From positions 1-15,574 of the forward strand of contig CAXTMA010000077.1 of the NCBI GenBank assembly GCA_964245015.1: 15,574 nucleotides of DNA. Reading direction: 5' to 3'. The notes beneath the pieces were generated by a model. That model saw only the letters and a program-made list of their open reading frames with translations, ran no database searches and was not told where the DNA came from. This document shows positions 6,779 to 14,685 of the stretch, piece by piece. The stretch's first letter is position 1. Every line of letters starts with the position of its first letter. The stretch comes from RH-AL1 sp964245015 (GTDB taxonomy: Bacteria > Pseudomonadota > Alphaproteobacteria > Rhizobiales > Beijerinckiaceae). Position numbers and translations under genes: made by a program.

Positions 6779-8074
6779 TCACGCCGGTGCGCCCGCGCCA
6801 TCGAGCGACGGGCCGGCGTTCCCCAACCCGCGCAGGTGCTGCACCCGCAGCGGCACCGTGGGGTGGGAATGGTGCAGCAGCGAATAAAGCGGGTCGGGCG
6901 TCAGGGTGGAGGCGTTGTCGCGGGCGAGGTTGGTCAGCGCCGACACCATCGGGGCGACGCCGACGGTGCGCCCGGCATAGGCATCGGCCTGATACTCGTT
7001 GCGCCGCGAGATCCAGTTGCCGGCGAGCCCGCCCAGCGGCCCGATCATCGAGGCGAGCAGCAGGCAGATGAAGAGCGCCACCGCCTCGCCGCTGGCCCCG
7101 GCATCGACGCCGAAACCCGGCAGCAGCCAGGGCTGCTTGGCGAGCCAGCCGAAGGCGGCCAGCGCGAGAAGCGAGGTGAGCGCGCCGCGCAGCAGGCCGA
7201 AGAGCACATGACGGTGCAGGTAGTGCCCGAGCTCGTGCGCCACCACCGCCTCGACCTCGTCGGGAGCGCAGCGCTGCAGCAGCGTGTCGAACATCACGAT
7301 GCGCTTGGAGCGGCCGAAACCGATGAAGAAGGCGTTGCCGTGCGACGTCCGCCGCGACGCATCCATGGTGAACAGGCCCGATGAAGTATAGCCGGCGCGG
7401 GCGAGCAGCCCCTCGATGCGCTCGCGCAAGGACGTGTCGGCCAGCGGCGCGAAGGTGTTGAAGCGCGGCGCGATGAAGCGCATGAACACCGTCGGTGCCA
7501 GCGCCATCAGCGCGAGCAGCCCGAACCACGCCCACAGCCACCACAGGCCGGTGAGTTCGCGCATCACCAGAAGAAGAACGGTGAGCAGCGGCACGGCGAC
7601 GGCGAGCGAGATGACGGCGCCCTTCAGCCTGTCGCCGACGAAGGTGCGCGCATCCGTGTTGTTGAAGCCGAAGCGGTGCTCCAGCACGAAGGTTCGGTAG
7701 ATGGCGAAGGGCAGGCCGACAAGCGTGCCCACGATCCCGGTGGCGAGAAGAAAGGCGACGCCGCGCGCCAGCGGCGCGTGCACGAAGCCGAGCGCCCCAT
7801 ACAAGACGCCGATGCCGCCCAGCGCCCATCCGATCGTGACGAGGGCATCGACGACCAGCTCGACCCGCGTCACCCGCTCGCGCGCCAGCGTGTAGTCGGC
7901 CGCGCGGGCATGCTCGTCGGGGGTAACCGTGCCGGCAAAGGCCGTCGGCACCCGCGTTCGGTGCGCGGCGACGAAGCGGCTCTGGCGCAGCGAAACGTAG
8001 AGCGACAGCGCCGTCCAAAGAGCCGTCACCGCGACGAAAGCCAAGCCGAGCGGTGCGAAGCCAAGGGGTGCCAT
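6779..8074 (-). CDS. M48 family (Ste24-type) membrane metalloprotease
   Basis: A zinc endopeptidase embedded in the inner membrane, related to CAAX prenyl protease 1 (Ste24). In bacteria, which lack CAAX substrates, these enzymes are thought to act in membrane-protein quality control. The 431-residue protein has the M48 N-terminal domain with hydrophobic segments (about 8-28, 72-97, 105-127, 153-171, 177-198), then HELGH (His280, Glu281, His284) and the third ligand Glu360 in RRNEYQADAYA, then two further membrane segments around 293-313 and 330-350. The ATG at 8074 is chosen because GGAGAATTGGC precedes it; longer in-frame starts add a non-hydrophobic basic leader. A possible -10 box (GATAAT, minus strand 8108-8103) sits just upstream, without a clear -35. 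All catalytic residues are intact; the substrate is unknown. Confidence 0.92.
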   Translation of the reverse strand: MAPLGFAPLGLAFVAVTALWTALSLYVSLRQSRFVAAHRTRVPTAFAGTVTPDEHARAADYTLARERVTRVELVVDALVTIGWALGGIGVLYGALGFVHAPLARGVAFLLATGIVGTLVGLPFAIYRTFVLEHRFGFNNTDARTFVGDRLKGAVISLAVAVPLLTVLLLVMRELTGLWWLWAWFGLLALMALAPTVFMRFIAPRFNTFAPLADTSLRERIEGLLARAGYTSSGLFTMDASRRTSHGNAFFIGFGRSKRIVMFDTLLQRCAPDEVEAVVAHELGHYLHRHVLFGLLRGALTSLLALAAFGWLAKQPWLLPGFGVDAGASGEAVALFICLLLASMIGPLGGLAGNWISRRNEYQADAYAGRTVGVAPMVSALTNLARDNASTLTPDPLYSLLHHSHPTVPLRVQHLRGLGNAGPSLDGAGAPA

Positions 8075-8203
8075 GCCAATTCTCCGTTCGCGCGAGGATT
8101 CCATTATCCGAGTTAAGCACGCGCCGAGGGTTTCGCGGCGCGGCGGTTCAGCGCCCCCTCGCGGAGCGCGCCAAGCAGGCTTTCGCAAGCCACGCAAGGC
8201 TGC

Positions 8204-8224
8204 GCAGCGGTCAGGCCCCGCTGC
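8204..8224 (-). terminator. Hairpin directly after a stop codon
   Basis: On the minus strand GCAGCGG, a 7-base loop and CCGCTGC form a perfect 7-bp stem starting at the base after the TAG of the 90-residue gene. A second, smaller hairpin (GGCTT-GCGA-AAGCC) follows. There is no U-tract, so it may slow or protect the 3' end rather than act as a classical terminator. Confidence 0.4.
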
Positions 8225-8497
8225 CTACCCGTCGTCCCGGCACAGGCCGTCGAGGATGCGGGCGATGTCGTCCCGGCGCTTGTCGCCGCCGCGGCGAAAG
8301 CGCTCGCCGGGGTGGATGACGACCGGGCCGTAGCTGCCCAGCACGTCGCCGTTCCAGAACGACGACCAGCTGCCGTCGGCGTTGTGCAGGAACTTCGAGC
8401 ACTGCACCGGCCCTGCCAGGCCGGATTGCGCTTCCGCCATGCCGGGGGGCAAGGCGAAGGCGAGAGCAACAAGGGCGATAAGGCGCGCGGCCCTCAT
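8225..8497 (-). CDS. Small secreted protein of unknown function, 90 aa
   Basis: Residues 1-23 form a signal peptide (basic start, LIALVALAFAL core, cleavage likely after AEA). The mature part of about 67 residues has two cysteines, Cys33 near its start and Cys86 near its end, which suggests a disulfide closing the domain in the periplasm. Sequence such as CSKFLHNADGSWSSFWNG and a closing helix ending in LCRDDG recall a group of tiny periplasmic proteins in alphaproteobacteria without known function. Its ATG overlaps the TGA of the M3 peptidase gene (ATGA), so the two are translationally coupled. That coupling is the only functional hint. A hairpin follows its stop codon. Confidence 0.75.
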   Translation of the reverse strand: MRAARLIALVALAFALPPGMAEAQSGLAGPVQCSKFLHNADGSWSSFWNGDVLGSYGPVVIHPGERFRRGGDKRRDDIARILDGLCRDDG

Positions 8498-10632
8498 GCG
8501 TCCACCAGCCCGCGCTTCTTCAACAGGGCGGCGGGCGAAGGGTCGCGGCCGCGGAACGCCCGGTAAGCGGCGTCAGCGTCGCGGGTGTTGCCGGCTGCGT
8601 AGACGTAGTCGCGCAGGCGCTGGGCGGTGGCGGGATCGAAGATGTCGCCGGTCTCCAGGAAGGCGTCGAAGCCGTCGGCGTCGAGCACCTCCGACCACAT
8701 GTAGGAGTAATAGGCCGACGAATAGCCGTCGCCGGCGAAGACGTGCCCGAAGTGCGGGGTCCGGTGCCGCATGATGATGCCGTGGGGCATGCCGAGCTTG
8801 GCGAGCGTGGCCTGTTCAAAGGCGACGACGTCGACCGGGCTTTCGCCGGCGCTGGCGTGGAGATCGAGGTCGACCAGGGCGGAGGCGGTGTATTCCACCG
8901 AAGCGAAGCCCTGGTTGGCGTTGCGCGCGGCGAGCAGGCGATCGAGCAGCGCTTCGGGCATCGGTTCGCCGGTGTCCTTGTGCCGGGCGAAGCGGCGCAG
9001 AAGGTCGGGCTGCTGCAGCCAGTGCTCGAAGAGCTGCGAGGGGAACTCCACGAAGTCGCGGACGACGCCGGTGCCCGACAGCAGGGGATGGGTGACATCG
9101 GACAGGAGGCCGTGCAGCGCGTGGCCGAACTCGTGAAACAGGGTTCGCGCGTCGTCGAAGGACAGCAGGCTCGCTTCGCCCTCCGGCGCCCCTCCCGACG
9201 CTCCCTTTGATGCCCCCTTGGCGAAGTTCATCACGTTGACGATCACCGGCAGGACGCGGCCGCCGAGCTTGCGCTGGTCGCGGAACGACGACATCCAGGC
9301 GCCCGAGCGCTTGGAGGATCTGGCGAAATAATCGCCGATGAACAGTGCGATGGGCTCGCCGGCGCCGTCGTGGACTTCCCAGGCGCGGGCGTCGGGATGA
9401 TAGAGCGCGATGTCGGGGCGCGGCACGAAGCCAAGGCCGAACAGCCGCGTGGCCGTGTAGAAGGCCGCCTCGATCATCCGGTCGAGCCCGAAGTACGGCT
9501 TGATCTGCCCCTCGTCGAGGTCGAACTGGGCGAGCCGGCGCTTTTCCTGGAGGTAGCGCCAGTCCCAAGGTTCGACACGCTGGTTGTTGCCCTCCGCCGC
9601 GGCCAGGGGTTGCAGCTCGTGCTCTTCGCGCGCCGCGCGGGCCACCGCCGGCTCCCAAACCGCCGTGAGCAGCGAGCGGGCAGCGGCCGGCGTGCCGGCC
9701 ATGGAGTCGGCGAGGCGGTAGGCGGCGAAGCTGTCGAACCCCAGCAGCCGGGCCTTCTCGGCGCGCAACGCCACCGTTTCGGCGGCGATGGCGCGGTTGT
9801 CGGTGTCGCCGCCGTTGTCGCCGCGCTTGGCCCAGGCGGCGAAGGCCTGCTCGCGCAGGTCGCGCCGCGACGAGAAGGTGAGGAACGGCTCGACGGAGGA
9901 TCGCGACAGGGTGATGACGTGCTTGCCCGGATGACCGCGCTCGGCCGCGGCACCGGCGGCCGCATCCACCAGCGCGGGCGGCAGGCCGGCGAGGTCGCCA
10001 CTCCCGTCATTCTGGCCGTCATGCCGGCCGTCGAGCACCAGTTCGTAGCCCTTCTCGTCGGCGAGCAGGTTTTGGCTGAACCGGGTCCCCAGCGTCGCCA
10101 GCCGCTCGGAGATGGCGGCGAGACGGTCCTTGGCCTGCGCCGGCAGGCCGGCACCGGCGCGCGAGAAGATGGTGTGGTAGCGATCAAGCACCCGGGCCTG
10201 CTCGGGGTCGAGGCCGAGGTCGCCGCGGCGCTGCCAAAGCGCATCGATGCGGGCGTAGAGCTTGGCGTTGAGGTAGATGGCCGAGGAATGGCGCGACAGA
10301 ACCGGCGCCATTTCGCGCTCGATCGCCTGCAGCTCGTCGGTGGTGTCGGTCGCCGCCAGGTTGAAGAAGACGCTGCACACCCTGTCGAGCTTGTCGCCGG
10401 CCAGCTCGAAGGCCTCGACCGTGTTGTTGAAGCTCGGCGCCTGCGGGGCGTCGGCGATGGCCGCGACCTCGGCGACGTTGGCGGCCAGCGCCTCGGCGAA
10501 GGCCGGCGGGAAATGCTCCGCCCTGATCGCGGCGAAGGGCGGCGCGCCGAACGGCCCCGTCCAGGATTCAAGCAGGGGATTGGGTTCGAGGAGGGGATTG
10601 GGCGCGGCGGACGGCTGGCTGTTTGGCGTCAT
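8494..10632 (-). CDS. M3 family oligopeptidase (peptidyl-dipeptidase Dcp / oligopeptidase A type)
   Basis: A cytoplasmic zinc peptidase that degrades oligopeptides. The 712-residue length fits the Dcp/PrlC branch. The active site is complete: HEFGH (His500, Glu501, His504) and Glu529 in RDFVEFPSQ; family segments FARSSKRSGAWMSSFR (about 437-452), VIVNVMNFAKG and YSSAYYSYMWSEV are also present. A short low-complexity insert (about 472-488, GASKGASGGAPEG) precedes the active site, and the N-terminus carries a tandem NPLLEP/NPLLES duplication. The ATG at 10632 is the family-consistent start, but AAGGAGG lies only one base in front of it, which is unusually close. It is divergent from the AmpG-like gene and coupled to the small secreted-protein gene behind it. 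Whether it cleaves dipeptides or larger fragments cannot be told from sequence alone. Confidence 0.94.
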   Translation of the reverse strand: MTPNSQPSAAPNPLLEPNPLLESWTGPFGAPPFAAIRAEHFPPAFAEALAANVAEVAAIADAPQAPSFNNTVEAFELAGDKLDRVCSVFFNLAATDTTDELQAIEREMAPVLSRHSSAIYLNAKLYARIDALWQRRGDLGLDPEQARVLDRYHTIFSRAGAGLPAQAKDRLAAISERLATLGTRFSQNLLADEKGYELVLDGRHDGQNDGSGDLAGLPPALVDAAAGAAAERGHPGKHVITLSRSSVEPFLTFSSRRDLREQAFAAWAKRGDNGGDTDNRAIAAETVALRAEKARLLGFDSFAAYRLADSMAGTPAAARSLLTAVWEPAVARAAREEHELQPLAAAEGNNQRVEPWDWRYLQEKRRLAQFDLDEGQIKPYFGLDRMIEAAFYTATRLFGLGFVPRPDIALYHPDARAWEVHDGAGEPIALFIGDYFARSSKRSGAWMSSFRDQRKLGGRVLPVIVNVMNFAKGASKGASGGAPEGEASLLSFDDARTLFHEFGHALHGLLSDVTHPLLSGTGVVRDFVEFPSQLFEHWLQQPDLLRRFARHKDTGEPMPEALLDRLLAARNANQGFASVEYTASALVDLDLHASAGESPVDVVAFEQATLAKLGMPHGIIMRHRTPHFGHVFAGDGYSSAYYSYMWSEVLDADGFDAFLETGDIFDPATAQRLRDYVYAAGNTRDADAAYRAFRGRDPSPAALLKKRGLVDA
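10571..10606. repeat. 18-bp in-frame duplication in the M3 N-terminus
   Basis: Two adjacent 18-base units (10571-10588 and 10589-10606) match at 15 of 18 positions and encode NPLLEP and NPLLES. Homologues, as I remember them, have a single such motif, so this looks like a recent local duplication. Confidence 0.7.
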
Positions 10633-10685
10633 GCCTCCTTGTAAGCGCGGCCAGGAGCGAAATCGAGCGTGTTGCAGCCGCGCAG

Positions 10686-10702
10686 CCGCGCTATAAGCGC
10701 GG
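10686..10702. promoter_or_regulatory. Perfect 17-bp inverted repeat between divergent genes
   Basis: CCGCGCT-ATA-AGCGCGG is a perfect 7-bp inverted repeat around a 3-base centre, and it contains a TATAAG that could serve as a -10 box for the AmpG-type gene. It lies in the 95-base gap between the M3 gene (leftward) and the AmpG-type gene (rightward), a usual place for an operator. No regulator gene is nearby. Confidence 0.4.
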
Positions 10703-10727
10703 GCATCGCGACCACGAGCCGGACCGC

Positions 10728-12131
10728 ATGGAGCTTCCCGCAACGCGTCGGATCACGCGCCTGGCCTTGCTCGATGCCCTGCTGGCCGACCGGCGGGTCG
10801 CCGCGGCGGCCGGGCTCGGCTTCTCGTCGGGGCTGCCGCTGCTGCTCGTGTACGTCACGCAATCGGCGTGGTTGAGCGAGGCCGGCGTGTCGATCAGGAC
10901 GCTCGGCCTGCTCACCGAGCTGACGCTCGCCTACAAGCTGAAGTTCCTTTGGGCGCCCTTTCTCGACCGCTTCGACCCGCCGGTCCTGGGCGCGCTGCTC
11001 GGCCGGCGGCGGGGCTGGATCTTCGCCTCGCAGCTGCTGGTGGTGGCGACCCTGATCGGCATCGGCACGGGCGATCCCGCCAACCGGCTCGCGATGACGG
11101 TCGCTTTTTCGCTGGCGCTCGGCTTCGCCGGGGCGACGCAGGACGTGGTGATCGACGGTTGGCGCATCGCGGTGGCGCCGGACAAGCAGGCCGTGATGTC
11201 GTCCTGGGCCGAGATCGGCTGGCGGATCGGCAACCTGGCCGGCGGCGCCGGCGCCCTGATCCTCGCCGACCATGTCGGCTGGCACGCCGCCTACCTCGCG
11301 ATGGCCGTGCTGATGCTGCCGGGCATGGTGACCGCCTGGCTGGCGCCCGAGCCCGACGCGGACCGCGAGCGGGCCGCATCGCCGGAGGCATCGACTGAAG
11401 CGAAGCTCGTCCCACGCCTGTCGATCCACGCGCTGTTCGCGACGATCGCGGCCCCCGTCGTCGAGCTGGTCCGGCGCCTGGGGTGGATGGCGCTGCCAAC
11501 CCTTCTTCTCATCGGCGGCTTCCGCATGTCGGGATACGTGTCGTCGGCGATGGAAGTGCCGCTGTTCAAGCATCTGCACTATTCCAACACCGACATCGCA
11601 ACCGTGACCAAGCTGTTCGGCTTCTGGGTGGCTCTGGGCGCCACCGCGCTCGGCGGCGTGCTGGTGCCGCGCATCGGCATGATGGCGACCCTGCTGATCG
11701 GCACCGTCGCCGGGTCGACGTCGCATCTCGCCCTGGCCTGGCTGGCGGCGCACGGCGACCGCGGCGGCGGCGAGTTCTGGTTCTTCGCCTTCACCGTCAG
11801 CCTCGACAGCTTCGCCTACGCCTTCGCCTCGATCGTTCTCATCACCTACATGTCGAAACTGTGCGCGCAGACCTTCGCCGCCAGCCAGTTCGCGCTGATG
11901 ACCTCGCTCGTCGCCCTGCCCGGCAGTTTCCTCGCGATGGGTTCGGGCTACGTCATCGAGGGGCTGGGCTACCCACGCTTCTTCATCGGCACGTCGCTGA
12001 TCGGCGCGCCGGTGGCGCTGCTGTGCCTCTACGTGTGGCACCACGACGCGCGAATGCGCCGCGCCGGGCCTGACGCGCCCGCCCCGCCGATCGATGCGAT
12101 GGGGTCGAGCGTCGGACCGAAAAGGGCGTAG
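10728..12131 (+). CDS. ampG: AmpG-type muropeptide permease (MFS)
   Basis: An inner-membrane transporter expected to import GlcNAc-anhydroMurNAc and its peptides from the periplasm for cell-wall recycling. The 467-residue protein has about 12-14 hydrophobic segments and follows E. coli AmpG closely in its first half: GFSSGLPLLLV, YKLKFLWAPFLDRFDPP, GRRRGW, ATQDVVIDGWR, GWRIGNLAGG and TAWLAPEP. The second half starts near residue 255 with LGWMALPTLLLIGGFRMSGY. The ATG at 10728 is chosen because conserved sequence begins shortly after; its ribosome-binding site is weak. It converges on the murU and amgK genes, which encode the later steps of one recycling route; this supports the muropeptide assignment over other MFS substrates. 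The C-terminal 25 residues are Pro/Ala-rich and probably cytoplasmic. Confidence 0.85.
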   Translation: MELPATRRITRLALLDALLADRRVAAAAGLGFSSGLPLLLVYVTQSAWLSEAGVSIRTLGLLTELTLAYKLKFLWAPFLDRFDPPVLGALLGRRRGWIFASQLLVVATLIGIGTGDPANRLAMTVAFSLALGFAGATQDVVIDGWRIAVAPDKQAVMSSWAEIGWRIGNLAGGAGALILADHVGWHAAYLAMAVLMLPGMVTAWLAPEPDADRERAASPEASTEAKLVPRLSIHALFATIAAPVVELVRRLGWMALPTLLLIGGFRMSGYVSSAMEVPLFKHLHYSNTDIATVTKLFGFWVALGATALGGVLVPRIGMMATLLIGTVAGSTSHLALAWLAAHGDRGGGEFWFFAFTVSLDSFAYAFASIVLITYMSKLCAQTFAASQFALMTSLVALPGSFLAMGSGYVIEGLGYPRFFIGTSLIGAPVALLCLYVWHHDARMRRAGPDAPAPPIDAMGSSVGPKRA

Positions 12132-12173
12132 CGGGTTTCAGGTTCATCCGATGCGGCGCGATATCAGGGCACT

Positions 12174-12224
12174 GGTGGCCGTCGCGCGGGGCCACGAACC
12201 CCGCCCACCTGAAGCGACCTTCAG
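12174..12224. terminator. Hairpins in the convergent ampG-murU gap
   Basis: The 89-base convergent gap holds several overlapping perfect stems: GTGGCC/GGCCAC (12175-12195), GCGGGG/CCCCGC with a 7-base loop (12186-12204), and CTGAAG-CGAC-CTTCAG (12209-12224) overlapping the murU stop. They are symmetric enough to serve both strands. No T-run follows on either strand, so an intrinsic terminator is only a possibility. Confidence 0.35.
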
Positions 12225-12946
12225 TAGACCGAGCGCTTGATGGTGTCCTCGGCCTGGGCGATCGCCTCGGGGGTGCCGACGTGCAGCCATTGGCCGTCGA
12301 GGCGCTGGCCGAACAGCCGGCCCCGCTCGGCGGCGTCGAAGAAGTACGGGGCGAGGCGGACAGGACCCTCGGGGCAGGCTTCGAACAGTTCCGGCTTGAT
12401 GATGCCCACGCCGGCGTAAACGAACGGGGCGACGCCGCGCTCCTCCCGGCGCACGAGCTGCCCGTCGGGAAGCAGGGTGAAGTCGCCCGGCCAGTCCACG
12501 CCGACGCTGGTGGCAGCGGCGGCGACGAGCAGCAGCACGTCCATGGTGGTCGGATCCCAGCGCGCCGCCAAAGCGTGCAGGTTGGACTGCGGTCCCTCGA
12601 TCCAGAAGGCGTCGGTGTTGCAGATGAAGAAAGGTTCGCCGCCGAGTTCGGGCAGCACCTTGCGGATGCCGCCGCCCTGGTCGAGCAGGCGGGCGCGCTC
12701 GTCCGACACGCTGATTCGGGGACGCGCGCCGCCTTGCTGGCGACGGGCGAGGTGCGCCTCGATCTGGTCGGCGAGGTAGTGCACGTTGACGATCGCCCGC
12801 TCCAGCCCGGCATCGGCGAAGCGGTCGAGCATGTGGTCGATCAGCGCCTTGCCGCCGACCGGCACGAGCGGCTTCGGCATCGCATCGGTGATCGGCCGCA
12901 TGCGGGTGCCGAGGCCGGCGGCGAACACCATCGCCGTGCGCGGCAT
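12221..12946 (-). CDS. murU: N-acetylmuramate-1-phosphate uridylyltransferase (MurU-type)
   Basis: A cytoplasmic sugar-1-phosphate nucleotidyltransferase. In the recycling route known from Pseudomonas, MurU converts MurNAc-1-phosphate plus UTP to UDP-MurNAc. The 241-residue protein begins with the nucleotide-binding signature AMVFAAGLGTRMRP (residues 5-18), then PKPLVPVGGKALIDH (24-38), DQGGGIRKVLPELG (89-102), CNTDAF with the metal-binding Asp112, and closes with HVGTPEAI. Length fits MurU rather than the larger GlmU or RfbA types. Start is the ATG at 12946; an in-frame GTG further upstream would add a non-conserved 37-residue leader. It follows the tsaE-amgK gene by 107 bases on the same strand, and that pairing is the main reason to prefer MurU over a mannose-1-phosphate guanylyltransferase. 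Confidence 0.85.
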   Translation of the reverse strand: MPRTAMVFAAGLGTRMRPITDAMPKPLVPVGGKALIDHMLDRFADAGLERAIVNVHYLADQIEAHLARRQQGGARPRISVSDERARLLDQGGGIRKVLPELGGEPFFICNTDAFWIEGPQSNLHALAARWDPTTMDVLLLVAAAATSVGVDWPGDFTLLPDGQLVRREERGVAPFVYAGVGIIKPELFEACPEGPVRLAPYFFDAAERGRLFGQRLDGQWLHVGTPEAIAQAEDTIKRSVY

Positions 12947-12958
12947 CCCCGAACAGTC

Positions 12959-13019
12959 GACCGGGGCCTCGGCCTGCGACCGCGCGGCGGGATGGAGTTG
13001 GACCGGCGCGGCCTGCGAC
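12959..13019. repeat. Direct repeat in the amgK-murU gap
   Basis: GACCGGGGCCTCGGCCTGCGAC (12959-12980) recurs, 3 bases shorter, as GACCGGCGCGGCCTGCGAC (13001-13019). Both copies lie upstream of the murU start. The sequence is simple and GC-rich, so chance is possible. Confidence 0.4.
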
Positions 13020-13053
13020 GTACCGGCGCGAAGAGCCGGTCGGCGCACCGGGG

Positions 13054-14685
13054 TCAGGACGGGATCGCCAGGATGCTCGGCACGTTCTGCTCGACCCATG
13101 ACTTGATCCCCGCCAGCGCCGGATGCGCCAGATTCTTGCGCAGGTACGTTTGTAACCGCGGGAGGTGAACGAGGTATTGCGGCTTGCGATCGCGTTTGTC
13201 GAGCCGGGCGAAGATGCCGAGGATCTTCGTGGCGCGCTGCGCGCCCAGGATCGCATAGGCTTTGGCGAAGGCGGCGACGTCGAAGGCCGGATCCTGCTCG
13301 CGGCGCAGCTTGGCGTAGAGCCCGAGCAGGCGCAGCTCCTGGTCGGCCGGCACGGTGAGGCGGGCATCCTGGAGCAGCGAGGCGACGTCGTAGGCCGGGT
13401 GGCCCAGCACCGCGTCCTGGAAGTCGAGCACGCCGACGCGGGCGAGCCCGTCGCGCTCCGGCAGCCACAGCAGGTTGGGCGAATGGTAGTCGCGCAGCGT
13501 CAGCGTCTGCGGCGCGGCGAGGATGTCGGCGAACAGGTCCCGCCATTGCGCGGCGAAACCGGCCTTGGCGCCCGAGGACACCATCATCCTGGCGATGTGC
13601 GGCGCGTACCATTCCGGCAGCAGCTCGATCTCGATGCACAGCGCCTCGACGTCGTAGGGCGGGATCTCGTAGCGGCCGCCGTCGCCGTCGGGCACGGTTG
13701 TCGGCGCGGTGTCGCCGTGCATGGCGCCGTGCAGCCTGGCCAGCACGGCCACCGCCTCGGCGTATCGCTCGGGGATGATGCCGTTCTCGTCATACAGAAG
13801 CTGCGACCCGAGGTCCTCGATGATGGCGAGGCCGGTCGCGCCGTTATGGGCGAGGATCGCCGGGGCCGACAGGCCGGCCCCGCGCAACACGCCGTCGATG
13901 GCGATGAAGGGGCGGATGTCCTCGGCCAGATGGGCGATGGCGCTGTAGGGCTTGCCGAAGCGGATCGGCGGCCCGTCGGGACGCGCGGGCGAGATCATCA
14001 GGATGGCGCGGGTGCCGTCGGGCTTGGCGAGCCGCTCGTAGGCGCGCGTCGAGGCGTCGCCCATCATGAAGGTTCGCTCCGCATCAAGGAAGCCGCCCTG
14101 TTCCAGGATGCCGCGCACCGCCCGCGACAGGGCGAGGCGCCGGCCGAAGGCGCCGATGCCGGTCACCGCGCCCATGCGGTATCCCGGCGGCTTGCCGGTG
14201 TCGGTGTGGAAGGCGATGTCGAGGCGGTCGCCGCCGAGGTTGCTGCCGGCCCGCTCCGGCCATTCCACGATCACCAGCGCGCCCTCGGCCGCCTCGTCCC
14301 AGCCGAGTTCGGCGAGTTCGGACGGCTCCTTGATGCGGAACAGGTCGGCGTGGACGATGGGGAAGCGCGCACCGTCGCGCTGGGCGCTGTCGTAGACCTG
14401 CAGAAGCGTGAAGGTCGGGCTCGGCACCTCAAGCTCGGGATCGCCGGTGAGCGCCCGGATGAGCGCACGAGCGAAGGTCGTCTTGCCCGAGCCAAGCTCG
14501 CCCGACAGGGTCACGAGATCGCCGGGCTTGAGCAGCGAAGCGATGTCGGCGGCCAGCGAGACCGTGGCGCCCTCGTCGGCGAGGTCGAGGTGCCAGGCGG
14601 CACCGGGAGCAAGGCCCGGATCGGCATCGGGAGCGGCGCTCCCCGCCGTCGCCCGGACGGGATCGGCGCCCGCGTCAACCGTCAT
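13054..14685 (-). CDS. TsaE-AmgK fusion: t6A ATPase plus MurNAc/GlcNAc anomeric kinase
   Basis: Two enzymes in one 543-residue chain. Residues about 30-165 are TsaE, the ATPase of the tRNA t6A37 threonylcarbamoyl complex: Walker A GELGSGKTT (62-70), VPSPTFTLLQVY (87-98), HADLFRI and IVEWPERA. Residues about 205-530 are an aminoglycoside-phosphotransferase-like kinase: MGDASTRAYERL (208-219), catalytic loop LRDYHSPN with Asp399 and Asn404, and metal-binding LDFQDAVLGHPAYD with Asp421. The kinase matches AmgK, which phosphorylates MurNAc or GlcNAc at the anomeric carbon. There is no stop or frameshift between the modules, and both active sites look intact. A Pro/Ala-rich leader of 30 residues precedes TsaE. 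The ATG at 14685 has AGGGAA upstream. murU follows and a DivL-type gene precedes it. Fused TsaE-phosphotransferases are, to my memory, usual in Hyphomicrobiales. Confidence 0.9.
   Translation of the reverse strand: MTVDAGADPVRATAGSAAPDADPGLAPGAAWHLDLADEGATVSLAADIASLLKPGDLVTLSGELGSGKTTFARALIRALTGDPELEVPSPTFTLLQVYDSAQRDGARFPIVHADLFRIKEPSELAELGWDEAAEGALVIVEWPERAGSNLGGDRLDIAFHTDTGKPPGYRMGAVTGIGAFGRRLALSRAVRGILEQGGFLDAERTFMMGDASTRAYERLAKPDGTRAILMISPARPDGPPIRFGKPYSAIAHLAEDIRPFIAIDGVLRGAGLSAPAILAHNGATGLAIIEDLGSQLLYDENGIIPERYAEAVAVLARLHGAMHGDTAPTTVPDGDGGRYEIPPYDVEALCIEIELLPEWYAPHIARMMVSSGAKAGFAAQWRDLFADILAAPQTLTLRDYHSPNLLWLPERDGLARVGVLDFQDAVLGHPAYDVASLLQDARLTVPADQELRLLGLYAKLRREQDPAFDVAAFAKAYAILGAQRATKILGIFARLDKRDRKPQYLVHLPRLQTYLRKNLAHPALAGIKSWVEQNVPSILAIPS

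Noticed and set aside
9370..10644. Open frame of 424 codons on the plus strand within the M3 gene
   Set aside because: Antisense shadow; the M3 gene carries the full HEFGH active site on the other strand.
12946..13040. Upstream in-frame GTG as the murU start
   Set aside because: It would add a non-conserved 37-residue Pro/Ala leader without a ribosome-binding site; the nucleotide-binding motif begins directly after ATG 12946.
13054..14685. Aminoglycoside resistance gene (APH fold)
   Set aside because: The APH-like module is fused to TsaE and followed by a MurU-type gene, which points to the sugar kinase AmgK rather than antibiotic resistance.
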